This document shows positions 9,278 through 18,004 of a DNA stretch of 64,000 bases, one piece after another; position 1 is the stretch's first letter, and each line of letters starts with the position of its first letter. The notes beneath the pieces were generated by a model. The model saw only the letters and a list, made by a program, of their open reading frames with translations, did not search any database and was not told the DNA's origin. This stretch comes from Variovorax paradoxus (GTDB lineage: Bacteria > Pseudomonadota > Gammaproteobacteria > Burkholderiales > Burkholderiaceae_C). The stretch is from contig CP063166.1 in assembly GCA_016806145.1 (NCBI GenBank), positions 2,852,001 to 2,916,000 of the forward strand. Direction: 5' to 3'. Made by a program: the position numbers and the translations under genes.

Positions 9278-10053
9278 CGGAAGTCGTTTTTCCATTGGCG
9301 CAGCGCGGCGAACACGTCGGCTTCGCCCGCTTCGGGGGACAGCTCGGCATGCGCGCGCACCGCTCGAAGGACAGTGGCTTCGCGGCTGCGAAGAAAGGGG
9401 TTGATCCGGCGTTCGAGGGCCAGCTGCGACGGCAGCGTGGGCTCGCCCTGGGCGCGCAGGCTTTCGCAACGCGCCCGGTACTGAGTCAGGTCGGTGTTGC
9501 CGGGTTCCACCGCCTGGGCGAAGCGCAGGTTAGAAAGTGTGTATTCGTGGGCGCAGCATACGCGGGTGTCGCCGGGCAGCGCGGCGAGCGCGTCGAGCGA
9601 GGCCAGCATCTGCGCGGGCGTGCCCTCGAACAGACGGCCGCAGCCGCCCGAGAACAGGGTGTCGCCGCAGAACAGCAGCGGCGCGCGGCCCTCGGCCGCC
9701 GGCAGGAAGTAGGCGATGTGGCCGGCCGTGTGGCCAGGCACGTCGATCACCTCGAAGCGCAGGCCCAGCGCGTCTGCATGATCGCCCTGCACCAGCGGCG
9801 CGTAGGGCTCGGGGATGCGCTCGTGCCTCGGCCCCCACACCGCGGCGCCGGTGGCGGCGCGCAGTTCGGCCACGCCACCCGTGTGATCGGCGTGATGGTG
9901 CGTGACTAGAATCGCGGCCAGTTGCAGCTTGCCGCTTGCCAGTGCGTCGAGCACCGGCCGGGCATCGCCCGGGTCCACCACGATCGCGTTGGACCCGTCC
10001 TGCAGCATCCAGATGTAGTTGTCGGCGAAGGCGGGCAGCGGAACGAGGGTCAT
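9274..10053 (-). CDS. gloB: Hydroxyacylglutathione hydrolase (glyoxalase II)
   Basis: Glyoxalase II hydrolyses S-lactoylglutathione to lactate and glutathione, the last step of methylglyoxal detoxification. The 259-residue protein has the metallo-beta-lactamase metal motif THHHADH (His52, His54, Asp56, His57), then GHTAGH, FCGDTLF and the C-terminal CAHEYT that contributes a further His. Length and the opening [14 protein letters not shown] are typical. It is followed by mltD with a four-base overlap. Its ATG overlaps the divergent ATG of the methyltransferase gene in the palindrome CATG at 10051-10054. Confidence 0.95.
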   Translation of the reverse strand: MTLVPLPAFADNYIWMLQDGSNAIVVDPGDARPVLDALASGKLQLAAILVTHHHADHTGGVAELRAATGAAVWGPRHERIPEPYAPLVQGDHADALGLRFEVIDVPGHTAGHIAYFLPAAEGRAPLLFCGDTLFSGGCGRLFEGTPAQMLASLDALAALPGDTRVCCAHEYTLSNLRFAQAVEPGNTDLTQYRARCESLRAQGEPTLPSQLALERRINPFLRSREATVLRAVRAHAELSPEAGEADVFAALRQWKNDFR

Positions 10054-10837
10054 GAGCGGTCAAATTATAGGTTTGCAGGAGTGGTTCGCGACCCCCCCCG
10101 GACGCTACCTTCTCGCCTGGGAACAAGCCCAGTTCGACCAGGCCGTGGCCGACGTTTTCGGCTACCACGCGCTGCAGCTCGGGGCCGCCCAGGTCGAGGG
10201 CCTGCGCGCCAACCGCATGCCGCACCGCTGGCTGGCGCTCGACGACCCGGCGCACCTCGCGCATGCGCCGCAGGCCGTGCTGCTGACCGATTTCGCGGCG
10301 CTGCCGTTCGCGGCCAACAGCCTCGACCTGGTGGTGCTGCCGCATGCGCTCGAGCTCAGCCCCGATCCGCACGCCACCCTGCGCGAGGTCGAGCGGGTGC
10401 TGGTGCCCGAGGGCCGGGTGGTGATCTGCGGGCTCAACCCGACCAGCCTCTGGGGCATGCGGCAACGCCGCGCGCACCTGTACCGGCGCCTGGGCTTCGG
10501 CGAACTCTTCCTGCCCGAGGGCGGGGAGTTCATCGGCTACTGGCGCATGCGTGACTGGCTGCGCCTGCTGAGCTTCGAGGTCGAGTCGGGCCGCTTCGGC
10601 GTCTACCGGCCGTCCGCGCGCAGCGAGGCCTGGCTCGAGCGCAGCCGCTGGATGGACGTGGCCGGCGAGCGCTGGTGGCCGATCTTCGGCGCGGCCTACT
10701 TCCTGGTGGCGGTCAAGCGCGTGCGCGGCATGCGCCTCTTGAGCCCCGAATGGCGCCGCGCCAGCGCCCGCGCCACGGCGCCGGTGCCGATCGCGGGCAA
10801 GGTGCACCGGCAGGGACGCCGCGCCGACGGCGAATGA
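10052..10837 (+). CDS. Class I SAM-dependent methyltransferase
   Basis: A 261-residue protein of a betaproteobacterial methyltransferase family usually found next to gloB and rnhA. It opens [18 protein letters not shown]. The motif I glycine loop is poorly conserved, but the later part is methyltransferase-like ([20 protein letters not shown], then [21 protein letters not shown]). The start at 10052 shares the CATG palindrome with gloB; an earlier frame start at 10019 lies inside gloB and is less likely. The substrate is not known. It is followed 43 bases later by rnhA. Confidence 0.85.
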   Translation: MSGQIIGLQEWFATPPGRYLLAWEQAQFDQAVADVFGYHALQLGAAQVEGLRANRMPHRWLALDDPAHLAHAPQAVLLTDFAALPFAANSLDLVVLPHALELSPDPHATLREVERVLVPEGRVVICGLNPTSLWGMRQRRAHLYRRLGFGELFLPEGGEFIGYWRMRDWLRLLSFEVESGRFGVYRPSARSEAWLERSRWMDVAGERWWPIFGAAYFLVAVKRVRGMRLLSPEWRRASARATAPVPIAGKVHRQGRRADGE

Positions 10838-10842
10838 CGTGA

Positions 10843-10884
10843 ATGAATATCGACAGTGAAGAAATGAAGGAACAGAGAGCTTGA
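10843..10884 (+). CDS. Possible 13-codon leader ORF upstream of rnhA
   Basis: ATG at 10843 opens a 13-codon frame encoding [13 protein letters not shown], whose TGA stop (10882-10884) overlaps the TTG start of rnhA (10881-10883). An in-frame second ATG lies at 10864. This layout could couple ribosome delivery to a weak TTG start. It may also be chance; only the arrangement is seen. Confidence 0.3.
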   Translation: MNIDSEEMKEQRA

Positions 10885-11330
10885 ACGAAGTCGTGATCTA
10901 CACCGATGGTGCCTGCAAGGGCAATCCCGGCCCCGGGGGCTGGGGCGCCTGGCTCAAGTCGGGCCCCACCGAGAAGGAGCTGTTCGGCGGCGAGCTGAAC
11001 ACCACCAACAACCGCATGGAGCTCACGGCCGTGATCGAGGGCCTGGCCGCGCTCAAGCGGCCCTGCAAGGTCACGCTCTACCTCGACAGCCAGTACGTAC
11101 GCCAGGGCATCACCGAGTGGATCCGCGGCTGGAAGGCCAAGGGCTGGCTCACCTCGACCAAGCAGCCGGTGAAGAACGTCGAGCTCTGGCAGCGGCTGGA
11201 CAAGCTGGTGCAGGAGGGCGGCCACGCCATCGAGTGGCGCTGGGTCAAGGGCCATTCGGGCGACCCGGGCAACGAGCGCGCCGACATGCTGGCCAACAAG
11301 GGCGTGGACAAGGCGCTCGGCCGCGGCTGA
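10881..11330 (+). CDS. rnhA: Ribonuclease HI
   Basis: RNase HI degrades the RNA strand of RNA-DNA hybrids. The 149-residue protein opens [18 protein letters not shown] (first catalytic Asp), then has the catalytic Glu in NNRMELTAV, the Asp in LYLDSQYV, and the C-terminal His and Asp in [14 protein letters not shown]. Length is typical. The start is TTG at 10881, since no ATG lies in frame between the previous stop and the conserved N-terminus. dnaQ often follows rnhA in related bacteria; here an AraC regulator follows instead. Confidence 0.95.
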   Translation: MNEVVIYTDGACKGNPGPGGWGAWLKSGPTEKELFGGELNTTNNRMELTAVIEGLAALKRPCKVTLYLDSQYVRQGITEWIRGWKAKGWLTSTKQPVKNVELWQRLDKLVQEGGHAIEWRWVKGHSGDPGNERADMLANKGVDKALGRG

Positions 11331-11443
11331 GCGCGCGGCTGGACACGCGGAGACTACGGGTCAGCCCTCAGAGGGAAGCGGGGCCCGCACGCTAGAGTGC
11401 GCGGGCAGGCCTCGGCAAGGGCATGGATGTTGCTTGAGGCGTT

Positions 11444-11457
11444 GCGATGGCCATCGC
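11444..11457. promoter_or_regulatory. Palindromic half of the amide-regulon element, upstream of the AraC gene
   Basis: The perfect palindrome GCGATGG/CCATCGC lies about 30 bases before the AraC start. It repeats the core GCGATGGC found in the two larger elements at 12451 and 14256. It may be an autoregulatory binding site. This is inferred from shared sequence only. Confidence 0.45.
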
Positions 11458-11486
11458 GAGATGGTTTCCAACCCTTCGCTCGCAGC

Positions 11487-12422
11487 ATGCACCTCGACTA
11501 CTCCACCGACACGGTCGACGACGCCCAGCGCTTTGCCTACTGGAGCGACGTGGTGTGCCAGCACCTGATCCCGGCCAAGAGCGTGGTGCCCGACCGCCAG
11601 CATTTCAACGCGCGCTTCAGGCTGCGCTCGCTCGGCAAGCTCGCGCTGGCCGAGATGTCCTCGCCGCGCCATGTCTGGGAGCGCGATGCCCAGCACCTGC
11701 GCAGCGGCCCCAACGAGGACTTCATGCTGAGCCTGATGGTGTCGGGCCACGGCGTGCTCTCGCAGTCGGGGCGGGAAGTGGTGCAGCGCAACGGCGACAT
11801 CGTGCTCTACGACGCCGCGCGCCCCTTCAGCTTCGACCTCGCGCCCGAGTCCACGCTGCTGGTTCGCATTCCGCGCCGGCAACTGCTGTGCCGCTTTCCC
11901 GAGGCCCACAACCTCACGGCGATGCACCTGGCCGAGGGCCATCCCACGGCGCGGCTGCTCGGCCACATGATCCGCGAGGCGGCGAAGCTCGAGCTCTCGG
12001 GCAGCGAGGCCATGGAGGCCAGCCTCGCGGGCTCGATGCTCGACATGCTCTCGGCCGTGCTGCAGGTGCAGAGCGACGGCGCCGAGGCCGCGCTGTCCTC
12101 GCATGCCCAGCTCTACCAGCGCACGCGCGAGTACATCGCCGCGCACCTCGACGACTGCGAGCTCGACGTGGAGCAGATGGCCGCGGCGCAGCACGTGTCG
12201 GCGCGCACGCTGGCGCGCGTGTTCGCCGAGTACGGCAGCACGCCGATCCAGCACCTGTGGAAGCAGCGGCTCGAGGCCAGCCATGCGGCGCTCAGCGAAG
12301 GCCGGGTGCGGCAGGTCACGCAGGCCGCGTTCCAGCACGGCTTCAGCGACCTCTCGCATTTCTGCCGCGTGTTCAAGAAGGCCTACGGCGTGACGCCGCA
12401 GACCCTGCTGCGCCGCCACTGA
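11487..12422 (+). CDS. AraC-family transcriptional regulator
   Basis: A 311-residue regulator. The N-terminal 200 residues resemble the AraC_binding_2 sensor domain (RFAYWSDVVCQHLIPAKS opening). The C-terminal 100 residues hold two helix-turn-helix motifs, including VSARTLARVFAEYG and the family signature ending FSDLSHFCRVFKKAYGVTP. The start at 11487 (MHLDYSTDTVDD) matches the usual domain start; an upstream ATG would add about 30 unrelated residues. It sits directly before the amide genes, and repeated DNA elements precede both downstream transcription units, so it is probably their activator. Confidence 0.9.
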   Translation: MHLDYSTDTVDDAQRFAYWSDVVCQHLIPAKSVVPDRQHFNARFRLRSLGKLALAEMSSPRHVWERDAQHLRSGPNEDFMLSLMVSGHGVLSQSGREVVQRNGDIVLYDAARPFSFDLAPESTLLVRIPRRQLLCRFPEAHNLTAMHLAEGHPTARLLGHMIREAAKLELSGSEAMEASLAGSMLDMLSAVLQVQSDGAEAALSSHAQLYQRTREYIAAHLDDCELDVEQMAAAQHVSARTLARVFAEYGSTPIQHLWKQRLEASHAALSEGRVRQVTQAAFQHGFSDLSHFCRVFKKAYGVTPQTLLRRH

Positions 12423-12450
12423 GCACGGCCGTCCGCCGCGGCTGGCGGTT

Positions 12451-12488
12451 CCAGCCCATCGCGATGGCAGGCGCAGCCAAGCCGCGAA
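12451..12488. promoter_or_regulatory. Regulatory element A upstream of the DUF4089/amidase unit
   Basis: A 38-base element, CCAGC then CATCGCGATGGC, six bases, then AGCCAAGCCGCGAA, is repeated almost exactly at 14256-14293. It ends 61 bases before the first gene of the unit and is followed 13 bases later by a possible -10 sequence (CTATCG). It is probably the binding site of the AraC regulator encoded just upstream, overlapping the -35 region. Confidence 0.6.
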
Positions 12489-12549
12489 CCGCGTCGTTGC
12501 CTATCGTGAAGCCAGCCCCCCGACGGGCGCTTCACGCAAGGAAACGACG

Positions 12550-12816
12550 ATGCCTTCCTCCCCCTCCGATCCATCCGATCCATCCGATCCATCCGATCCA
12601 TCCGGTACACCGCCGGCGATCGACACCGCCGCGCTGGCGCGCTGCGCCGGCCTCGAGCTGAGCCCCGAGCGGCTGGCCGCGGTCGATGCCGTGCTGCAGG
12701 CCTGGATCCCCGCCGCCCATGCGCTCAGCGCGCAGATGAGCGATCCCGCGCGGCAGGCGCTGATGCCGGTCACGGCCTTCACGCATGCGCACGAGCTGCC
12801 GGAGGAAGCTGCATGA
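12550..12816 (+). CDS. DUF4089 (AtzG-like) small amidase-partner protein
   Basis: An 88-residue protein whose C-terminal 60 residues match the DUF4089/AtzG-like pattern (AALARCAGLELSPERLAAVDAVL). Characterised AtzG is a small subunit that stabilises the amidase AtzE in cyanuric acid breakdown. The next gene is an AtzE-like amidase whose ATG overlaps this stop, so a two-subunit enzyme is likely. The N-terminus carries an unusual Ser-Asp-Pro repeat coded by a 9-base tandem repeat. A purine-rich AAGGAAA precedes the ATG. Confidence 0.8.
   Translation: MPSSPSDPSDPSDPSDPSGTPPAIDTAALARCAGLELSPERLAAVDAVLQAWIPAAHALSAQMSDPARQALMPVTAFTHAHELPEEAA
12565..12600 (+). repeat. Four perfect 9-base tandem repeats (TCCGATCCA)
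   Basis: The unit TCCGATCCA is repeated four times without change, followed by a partial fifth copy. It encodes (Ser-Asp-Pro)n near the N-terminus of the DUF4089 protein. Because the unit is nine bases, gain or loss of copies keeps the frame; copy number may differ between strains. Confidence 0.9.
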
Positions 12817-14225
12817 ACGACATCGCGAACCTGGGCCTCGCGGAAGCGGCGCGCCTGGTGCGCGCGCGCAAGGTCTCGCCCGTGGAACTGGTCGAGGCCT
12901 CGCTCGCGCGCATCCGCGTCCACGACGGCGTGCTCAAGTCCTTCATCACCGTGTTCGAGGAACAGGCGCTGCAGGTCGCGCGCGCGGCCGAGATGCTGTC
13001 GGCCGCGGGCCACGAGCTCGGTCCGCTGCACGGCGTGCCGCTGGCGCTCAAGGACAACGTCGCGCTGCGCGGCAGCCGCACCACGGCCGGCAGCAAGCTG
13101 CTGGCCGACTGGCTGCCCGAGGCCGACGCCACTGTCGCCACACGGTTGCGCCAGGCCGGCGCACTGTTCATCGGCAAGACCAACATGCACGAGTTCGCCT
13201 GGGGCGGCACCTCGGCCAATCCGCATTACGGCGCGGTGCGCAACCCCTGGGACACCGATCGCTTCCCGGCCGGCTCCAGCGGCGGCTCGGCCGTGGCGGT
13301 GGCCGCGCGCCTGTGCTTCGGCGCCATCGGCACCGACACCGGCGGCTCGATCCGGCTGCCCTCGGCCATCAACGGCATCGTCGGGCTGCGGCCCACCTAC
13401 GGCCGGGTCAGCAACCACGGCGTGATCCCGCTGGCCTGGAGCATGGACACGGTGGGCCCGATGGCCCGCAGCGTGGAGGACTGCGCGCTGATGTTCGGCG
13501 CCATCGCGGGCTTCGATCCGAAGGACGCGGCCAGCGCGCCGCGCGCGGTGGACGACTACCTGCAGGACCTCGAGGGCGGCTGCCGCCACCTGCGCATCGG
13601 CATCGTGCCGGGCTACTTCTTCGAGCACCTGCAGGCGCCGGTGCACGACGCCGTGAAGGCGGCGATCGCGGCCTTCGTCGAACTCGGCGCGCAGGTGGTC
13701 GAGGTCGACATCGGCCACATCCACGGCAACATCTCGGCCCAGCTCACCATCGAGTCGGCCGAGCCCAGCACCTACCACCAGCGCAACCTGCGCGAGCGGC
13801 CCGGCGACTACGGCGACGACGTGCGCACCCTGCTCGAGGCCGGCGAGATGCTGCTGGCCACCCACTACCTGCAGGCGCAGCGCTACCGCGCGCTGCTGCG
13901 CGCCGAGTTCCTCGAGGCCTTCCGCCGCGTCGACGTGTTCGTCTGTCCCTCGCTGCCCTTCGCGGCCACGCGCATCGGCGAAACCAGCGTGGAGATCGAG
14001 CCGGGCCGGCCCGAGGACATGCTGTCCGCGATCATGCAGTTCACCGGCGTGGCCAGCCTCACGGGGCTGCCCTCGCTCAACGTGCCCTGCGGCTTCGATC
14101 CCGACGGCCTGCCGATCGGCATGCAACTGATCGGCCGGCCCTTCGCCGAGGCCGCGCTGCTGCGCGCGGGCCATGCGTTCCAGCAGGCCACCGATTTCCA
14201 CCGACGCGCGCCCGCGCTGGCCTGA
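12813..14225 (+). CDS. AtzE-like amidase-signature hydrolase
   Basis: A 470-residue amidase-signature enzyme that cleaves a C-N amide bond. The catalytic triad is visible: Lys80 (LALKDNVA), cis-Ser155 in AGSSGGSA and nucleophile Ser179 in TDTGGSIRLPS; the 24-residue spacing of the two serines fits the family. It is closest in layout to AtzE, a carboxybiuret-type hydrolase, because a DUF4089 small subunit gene overlaps its start. The actual substrate is not shown. A second amidase follows under its own predicted promoter. Confidence 0.88.
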   Translation: MNDIANLGLAEAARLVRARKVSPVELVEASLARIRVHDGVLKSFITVFEEQALQVARAAEMLSAAGHELGPLHGVPLALKDNVALRGSRTTAGSKLLADWLPEADATVATRLRQAGALFIGKTNMHEFAWGGTSANPHYGAVRNPWDTDRFPAGSSGGSAVAVAARLCFGAIGTDTGGSIRLPSAINGIVGLRPTYGRVSNHGVIPLAWSMDTVGPMARSVEDCALMFGAIAGFDPKDAASAPRAVDDYLQDLEGGCRHLRIGIVPGYFFEHLQAPVHDAVKAAIAAFVELGAQVVEVDIGHIHGNISAQLTIESAEPSTYHQRNLRERPGDYGDDVRTLLEAGEMLLATHYLQAQRYRALLRAEFLEAFRRVDVFVCPSLPFAATRIGETSVEIEPGRPEDMLSAIMQFTGVASLTGLPSLNVPCGFDPDGLPIGMQLIGRPFAEAALLRAGHAFQQATDFHRRAPALA

Positions 14226-14255
14226 AAGCGCCAACCCACCCACCGACTGGCCGCG

Positions 14256-14293
14256 CCAGCACATCGCGATGGCGCTGCGAGCCAAGCCGCGAA
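14256..14293. promoter_or_regulatory. Regulatory element B upstream of the second amidase/transport unit
   Basis: This second copy of the 38-base element matches the copy at 12451 in its CCAGC, CATCGCGATGGC and AGCCAAGCCGCGAA blocks, with only the first base and the six-base spacer region changed. A possible -10 (CTATAC) lies about 11 bases downstream, the same layout as element A. It ends 83 bases before the amidase start at 14377 and probably drives the genes up to 21539. Confidence 0.6.
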
Positions 14294-14376
14294 GGCGGTG
14301 CTTCTATACCTTCGACGTCGGCGTCTTCCTACAGGCCGAACCCTTTTCCATCCACAACGAACGGAGCCTCCACACC

Positions 14377-15777
14377 ATGCCGAACACCGATCTGCACTAC
14401 CTCGAACTGCTCGAAGTCGGCCGCCTGATCCAGTCGAAGGAACTCTCGAGCGTCGAGGTCACGCAGGCCCAGCTCGATCGCATCGGGCAGGTCGACGGCG
14501 GCCTGCGCAGCTATGTGCGCGTCATGGCCGATTCGGCGCTCGCCGAGGCGAAACGTGCCGACGCCGAGATCGCGCGTGGCGAATCGCGCGGCCCGCTGCA
14601 CGGCGTGCCGGTGGCTGTGAAGGACCTGTGCTGGACCGCGGGCGTGCCCACGGCCGCGGGCATGACGCTCTACCAGGACTTCGTGCCCGAGGTCGACGGC
14701 ACCGTGGTGCGCAAGCTGCGCGAGGCCGGCGCGCCGATCCTCGGCAAGCTGCAGCTCACCGAGAGCGCCTATGCCGACCACCATCCGAGCGTGTCGCCGC
14801 CGGTCAATCCCTGGAACGCGGCGCACTGGCCGGGCGTGTCCTCGAGCGGCTCGGGCGTGGCCACCGCGGCGGGCCTGTGCTACGGCTCGCTGGGCACCGA
14901 CACGGGAGGATCGATCCGCTTTCCCTCGGCCGCCAACGGCCTCACGGGCCTGAAGCCGACCTGGGGCCGCGTGAGCCGCCACGGCGCCTTCGAGCTCGCC
15001 GCCACGCTCGACCACATCGGCCCGATGACGCGCAGCGCCGCCGATGCCGGCGCGATGCTCGGCGCCATCGCGGGCGCCGACGCGAACGATCCCACCGCCA
15101 GCCTGCTGCCGGTGCCCGACTACCTGGCCGACATTGGCCGGGGCCTGGCCGGGCTGCGCGTGGGCATCGACCTGCGCTGGGCCACCGAGGGCGTGGACGC
15201 GCCGACGCGCGAGGTCTTCGATGCCGCCGTCGCCGCGGTGAAGACGCTGGGCGGCGAACTGCGCGAGGTGCGCTTTCCCGATCCGGCGCAGGCGCTGGCC
15301 GACTGGTTCCCGCTGTGCGGCATCGAGGCCGCGGTGGTGCACGAGAAGACCTATCCGGCGCGCAAGGAGATGTACGGCCCGGCCGTGGCCGGCCTGATCG
15401 AGCTGGGGCTGGCGCAAAGCGGCACCGACTACCAGAAGATCGTGCTGCATCGCCACGATTTCAGCGGCCGCGTGCGCGCGATGTTCGAGGACATCGACCT
15501 GCTCTTGATCCCGGCCACCGGCATCGCCTCGCCGACCATGGAGCGCATGGCGCAGATGGGCGTCGACGCCGAGCTGATGGCCGCGATGCTGCGCTACACC
15601 TGTCCCTTCGACATGACCGGCAGCCCCACGATCACGCTGCCCGGCGGCTTCACGCCCGCGGGCATGCCGGTGGCCTTCCAGTTCGTGTCGCGCCACTTCG
15701 ACGAGGCGCTGCTGGTGCGCGCCGGCGCGGCCTTCCAGCAGCTCACCGACTGGCACCGCCGCCACCCCGCGCTGTGA
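14377..15777 (+). CDS. Amidase-signature hydrolase
   Basis: A 466-residue amidase with the triad Lys82 (VAVKDLCWT), cis-Ser155 (GVSSSGSG) and Ser179 (TDTGGSIRFPS). It differs clearly from the preceding AtzE-like enzyme, with GVSSSGSG replacing GSSGGS, so it probably acts on a different amide or on the product of the first. The start at 14377 (MPNTDLHYLELL) fits the family; the open frame runs further upstream through the regulatory element, which makes those starts unlikely. It heads the unit with the five transporter genes and the formamidase-like gene. Confidence 0.88.
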   Translation: MPNTDLHYLELLEVGRLIQSKELSSVEVTQAQLDRIGQVDGGLRSYVRVMADSALAEAKRADAEIARGESRGPLHGVPVAVKDLCWTAGVPTAAGMTLYQDFVPEVDGTVVRKLREAGAPILGKLQLTESAYADHHPSVSPPVNPWNAAHWPGVSSSGSGVATAAGLCYGSLGTDTGGSIRFPSAANGLTGLKPTWGRVSRHGAFELAATLDHIGPMTRSAADAGAMLGAIAGADANDPTASLLPVPDYLADIGRGLAGLRVGIDLRWATEGVDAPTREVFDAAVAAVKTLGGELREVRFPDPAQALADWFPLCGIEAAVVHEKTYPARKEMYGPAVAGLIELGLAQSGTDYQKIVLHRHDFSGRVRAMFEDIDLLLIPATGIASPTMERMAQMGVDAELMAAMLRYTCPFDMTGSPTITLPGGFTPAGMPVAFQFVSRHFDEALLVRAGAAFQQLTDWHRRHPAL

Positions 15778-15842
15778 GCGCCGCGGGCTTCCCATTCCTT
15801 CGTTCTCCCTCGTTCTTTTCTCCTTCCCTCGAAAGCACCACC

Positions 15843-17066
15843 ATGACACTACGCAATGCGCTTCTCTCCCTGGGCTGCACGCTGGCGCTGGCCACCTCGG
15901 CGATGGCCGCCGATCCGCTGAAGATCGGCCTGATGGAAGACGTCTCGGGCGACCTCGCCGTGCTCGGCAAGCCCAAGCTCAACGGCTCGCTGCTGGCCGT
16001 GGAGGAGATCAACAAGGCCGGCGGCATCATGGGCCGGCAGATCGAGCTGATCCACCTCGATCCGCAGGGCGACAACGCGCGCTACCAGGAGTTCACGCGG
16101 CGCCTCCTGAGCAAGGACAAGGTCGACCTGCTGATCGGCGGCATCACCTCGGCCTCGCGCGAGGCGGTGCGCCCGATCGTCGACCGCACGCAGACGCCGT
16201 ACTTCTATACCAACCAGTACGAGGGCGGCGTGTGCGACGCCAACATGATCAGCATGGGCGCGGTGCCCGAGCAGCAGTTCTCCACGCTGATCCCCTACAT
16301 GGTCCAGACCTTCGGCAAGAAGGTCTACGTGGTGGCCGCCGACTACAACTTCGGCCAGATCTCCGCCGAGTGGAACCGCACCATCCTCAAGGACCTGGGC
16401 GGCACCGTGGTGGGCGAGGAGTTCATCCCGCTGGGCGTGTCCCAGTTCGCGCAGACGATCCAGAACATCCAGAAGGCCAAGCCCGACTGGCTGCTGATGC
16501 TCAACGTGGGCGCGGCGCAGGACTCCTTCTTCGAGCAGGCCGCGGCCGCCAAGCTGAACCTGCCGATGGGCTCGTCGGTGAAGGTGATGCTGGGCTTCGA
16601 GCACAAGCGATTCGCGCCGCCCGCGCTCAACCGCATGCATGCCACGGCCAACTGGTTCGAGGAGATCGACACGCCCGCGGCCACCGAGTTCAAGAAGCGC
16701 TGGCACGCCAAGTTCCCGAACGAGCCCTACATCAACGACATGGGCTACAACGCCTACAACGCGCTCTACATGTACAAGGCGCTGGTCGAGAAGGCCAAGT
16801 CGACCAAGCTGGCCGACCTGCGCAAGGTGATCGCCACCGGCGACGCCTGCATCGAGTCCGCCGAGGGCAAGATCTGCATCGATCCCAAGAGCCAGCACGT
16901 GTCGCACCAGATGCGGCTGATCTCGGTCGACGACAAGCATGCGGTGAAGGTGCTCAAGGACTACGGGACCATCCAGCCCTACTGGCTCGGCCAGATCGGC
17001 TGCGACCTGACGAAGAAGAACGACCGCAAGCAGTACACGCCCTCGGACCTGCCGAAGAAGTCCTGA
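15843..17066 (+). CDS. Urea/short-chain-amide ABC transporter substrate-binding protein
   Basis: A 407-residue periplasmic receptor with a Sec signal (cleavage near AMAADP) and a Peripla_BP-type fold opening LKIGLMEDVSGDLAVLG. The closest known families are UrtA (urea) and FmdD/AmiC (short amides). Its neighbours, two amidases and a formamidase-like enzyme, favour an amide ligand. It is the first of five transporter genes in the order receptor, permease, permease, ATPase, ATPase, the same as urtABCDE. Confidence 0.85.
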   Translation: MTLRNALLSLGCTLALATSAMAADPLKIGLMEDVSGDLAVLGKPKLNGSLLAVEEINKAGGIMGRQIELIHLDPQGDNARYQEFTRRLLSKDKVDLLIGGITSASREAVRPIVDRTQTPYFYTNQYEGGVCDANMISMGAVPEQQFSTLIPYMVQTFGKKVYVVAADYNFGQISAEWNRTILKDLGGTVVGEEFIPLGVSQFAQTIQNIQKAKPDWLLMLNVGAAQDSFFEQAAAAKLNLPMGSSVKVMLGFEHKRFAPPALNRMHATANWFEEIDTPAATEFKKRWHAKFPNEPYINDMGYNAYNALYMYKALVEKAKSTKLADLRKVIATGDACIESAEGKICIDPKSQHVSHQMRLISVDDKHAVKVLKDYGTIQPYWLGQIGCDLTKKNDRKQYTPSDLPKKS

Positions 17067-17104
17067 GCGCGTTTGCAGCAGCCAGCCACTGACCGGGAGC
17101 CGCG

Positions 17105-17971
17105 GTGTTCGCCGAAATCTTCTCCTTCCTCTACCAGTTCGCCGACGTGTTCGCGTTCCTCATCCTTTCCGCGGCCGGCCTGGCCGTGGTGTTCGGGATG
17201 ATGGGCGTGATCAACATGGCGCACGGCGAGTTCATCATGTGCGGCGCCTACGTCACCGTGGGCCTGGTGCACGGCGGGCTGCCGCTGCCGCTCGCGCAGC
17301 TGTGCGGCACGCTCGCGGCCGGCCTGATCGGCATGGCCGTGGAGTGGAGCCTGGTGCGCAAGCTCTACAAGCGGCCGCTCGACTCGCTGCTCGCCACCTT
17401 CGGCCTGAGCCTGATCGTCACGCAGGGCATGCTGCTGGTGTTCGGCTCCACGCTCGCGGGCGTGGGCACGCCCGAGGGCAGCTTCAGCGTGGGTGGCTAC
17501 AGCTTCTCGGTCTACCGGCTGGTGCTGTTCGCGGCCGCGGTGGCGGTGCTCGGCGGCATCTACCTGGTCTTCATGCGCACCCGCTTCGGCGTGCATGCGC
17601 GCGCCACCATGCAGAACGCCTCGATCGCGCAGGCCACCGGCGTGCGCGTGGGCCGCGTGTACGCGCTGAGCTTCGGCATCGGCGCCGGCCTCGCGGGGCT
17701 GTGCGGCGCGCTCTATGCGCCGACCATGACCCTGATCCCGACCATGGGCGCGGCCTTCCTGGTCGAGAGCTTCGTCACCGTGGTGGTGGGCGGCGCCAAC
17801 GTGCTGCTGGGCACCGCGCCGGCCGGCATCCTGCTCGCGGTCATCCGCACCGGCCTCAACGGCTGGGGCGGCCAGATCGTGGGCCAGATCGGGATGCTGC
17901 TGGCGGTGATCGTGGTGATCCGCATCCTGCCCGAAGGGGTGTCGGGCTGGCTGGCCCGGCGCACCCGCTGA
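17105..17971 (+). CDS. Branched-chain/urea-type ABC permease (LivH/UrtB-like)
   Basis: A 288-residue inner-membrane permease of the LivH family, with about eight hydrophobic segments and the family motif GVINMAHGEFIMCGAYV early in the protein. It lies 38 bases after the receptor gene. The start is GTG at 17105, after a GGGAGC box. It pairs with the LivM-like permease downstream. Confidence 0.9.
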   Translation: MFAEIFSFLYQFADVFAFLILSAAGLAVVFGMMGVINMAHGEFIMCGAYVTVGLVHGGLPLPLAQLCGTLAAGLIGMAVEWSLVRKLYKRPLDSLLATFGLSLIVTQGMLLVFGSTLAGVGTPEGSFSVGGYSFSVYRLVLFAAAVAVLGGIYLVFMRTRFGVHARATMQNASIAQATGVRVGRVYALSFGIGAGLAGLCGALYAPTMTLIPTMGAAFLVESFVTVVVGGANVLLGTAPAGILLAVIRTGLNGWGGQIVGQIGMLLAVIVVIRILPEGVSGWLARRTR

Positions 17972-18004
17972 ACGGCGTCTTCCCCTGCACGGAGTCCTTC
18001 TCGC

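Noticed and set aside
11336..11410. GC-rich hairpin after rnhA as an intrinsic terminator
   Set aside because: The stem has mismatches and no T run follows, so support is too weak to list it.
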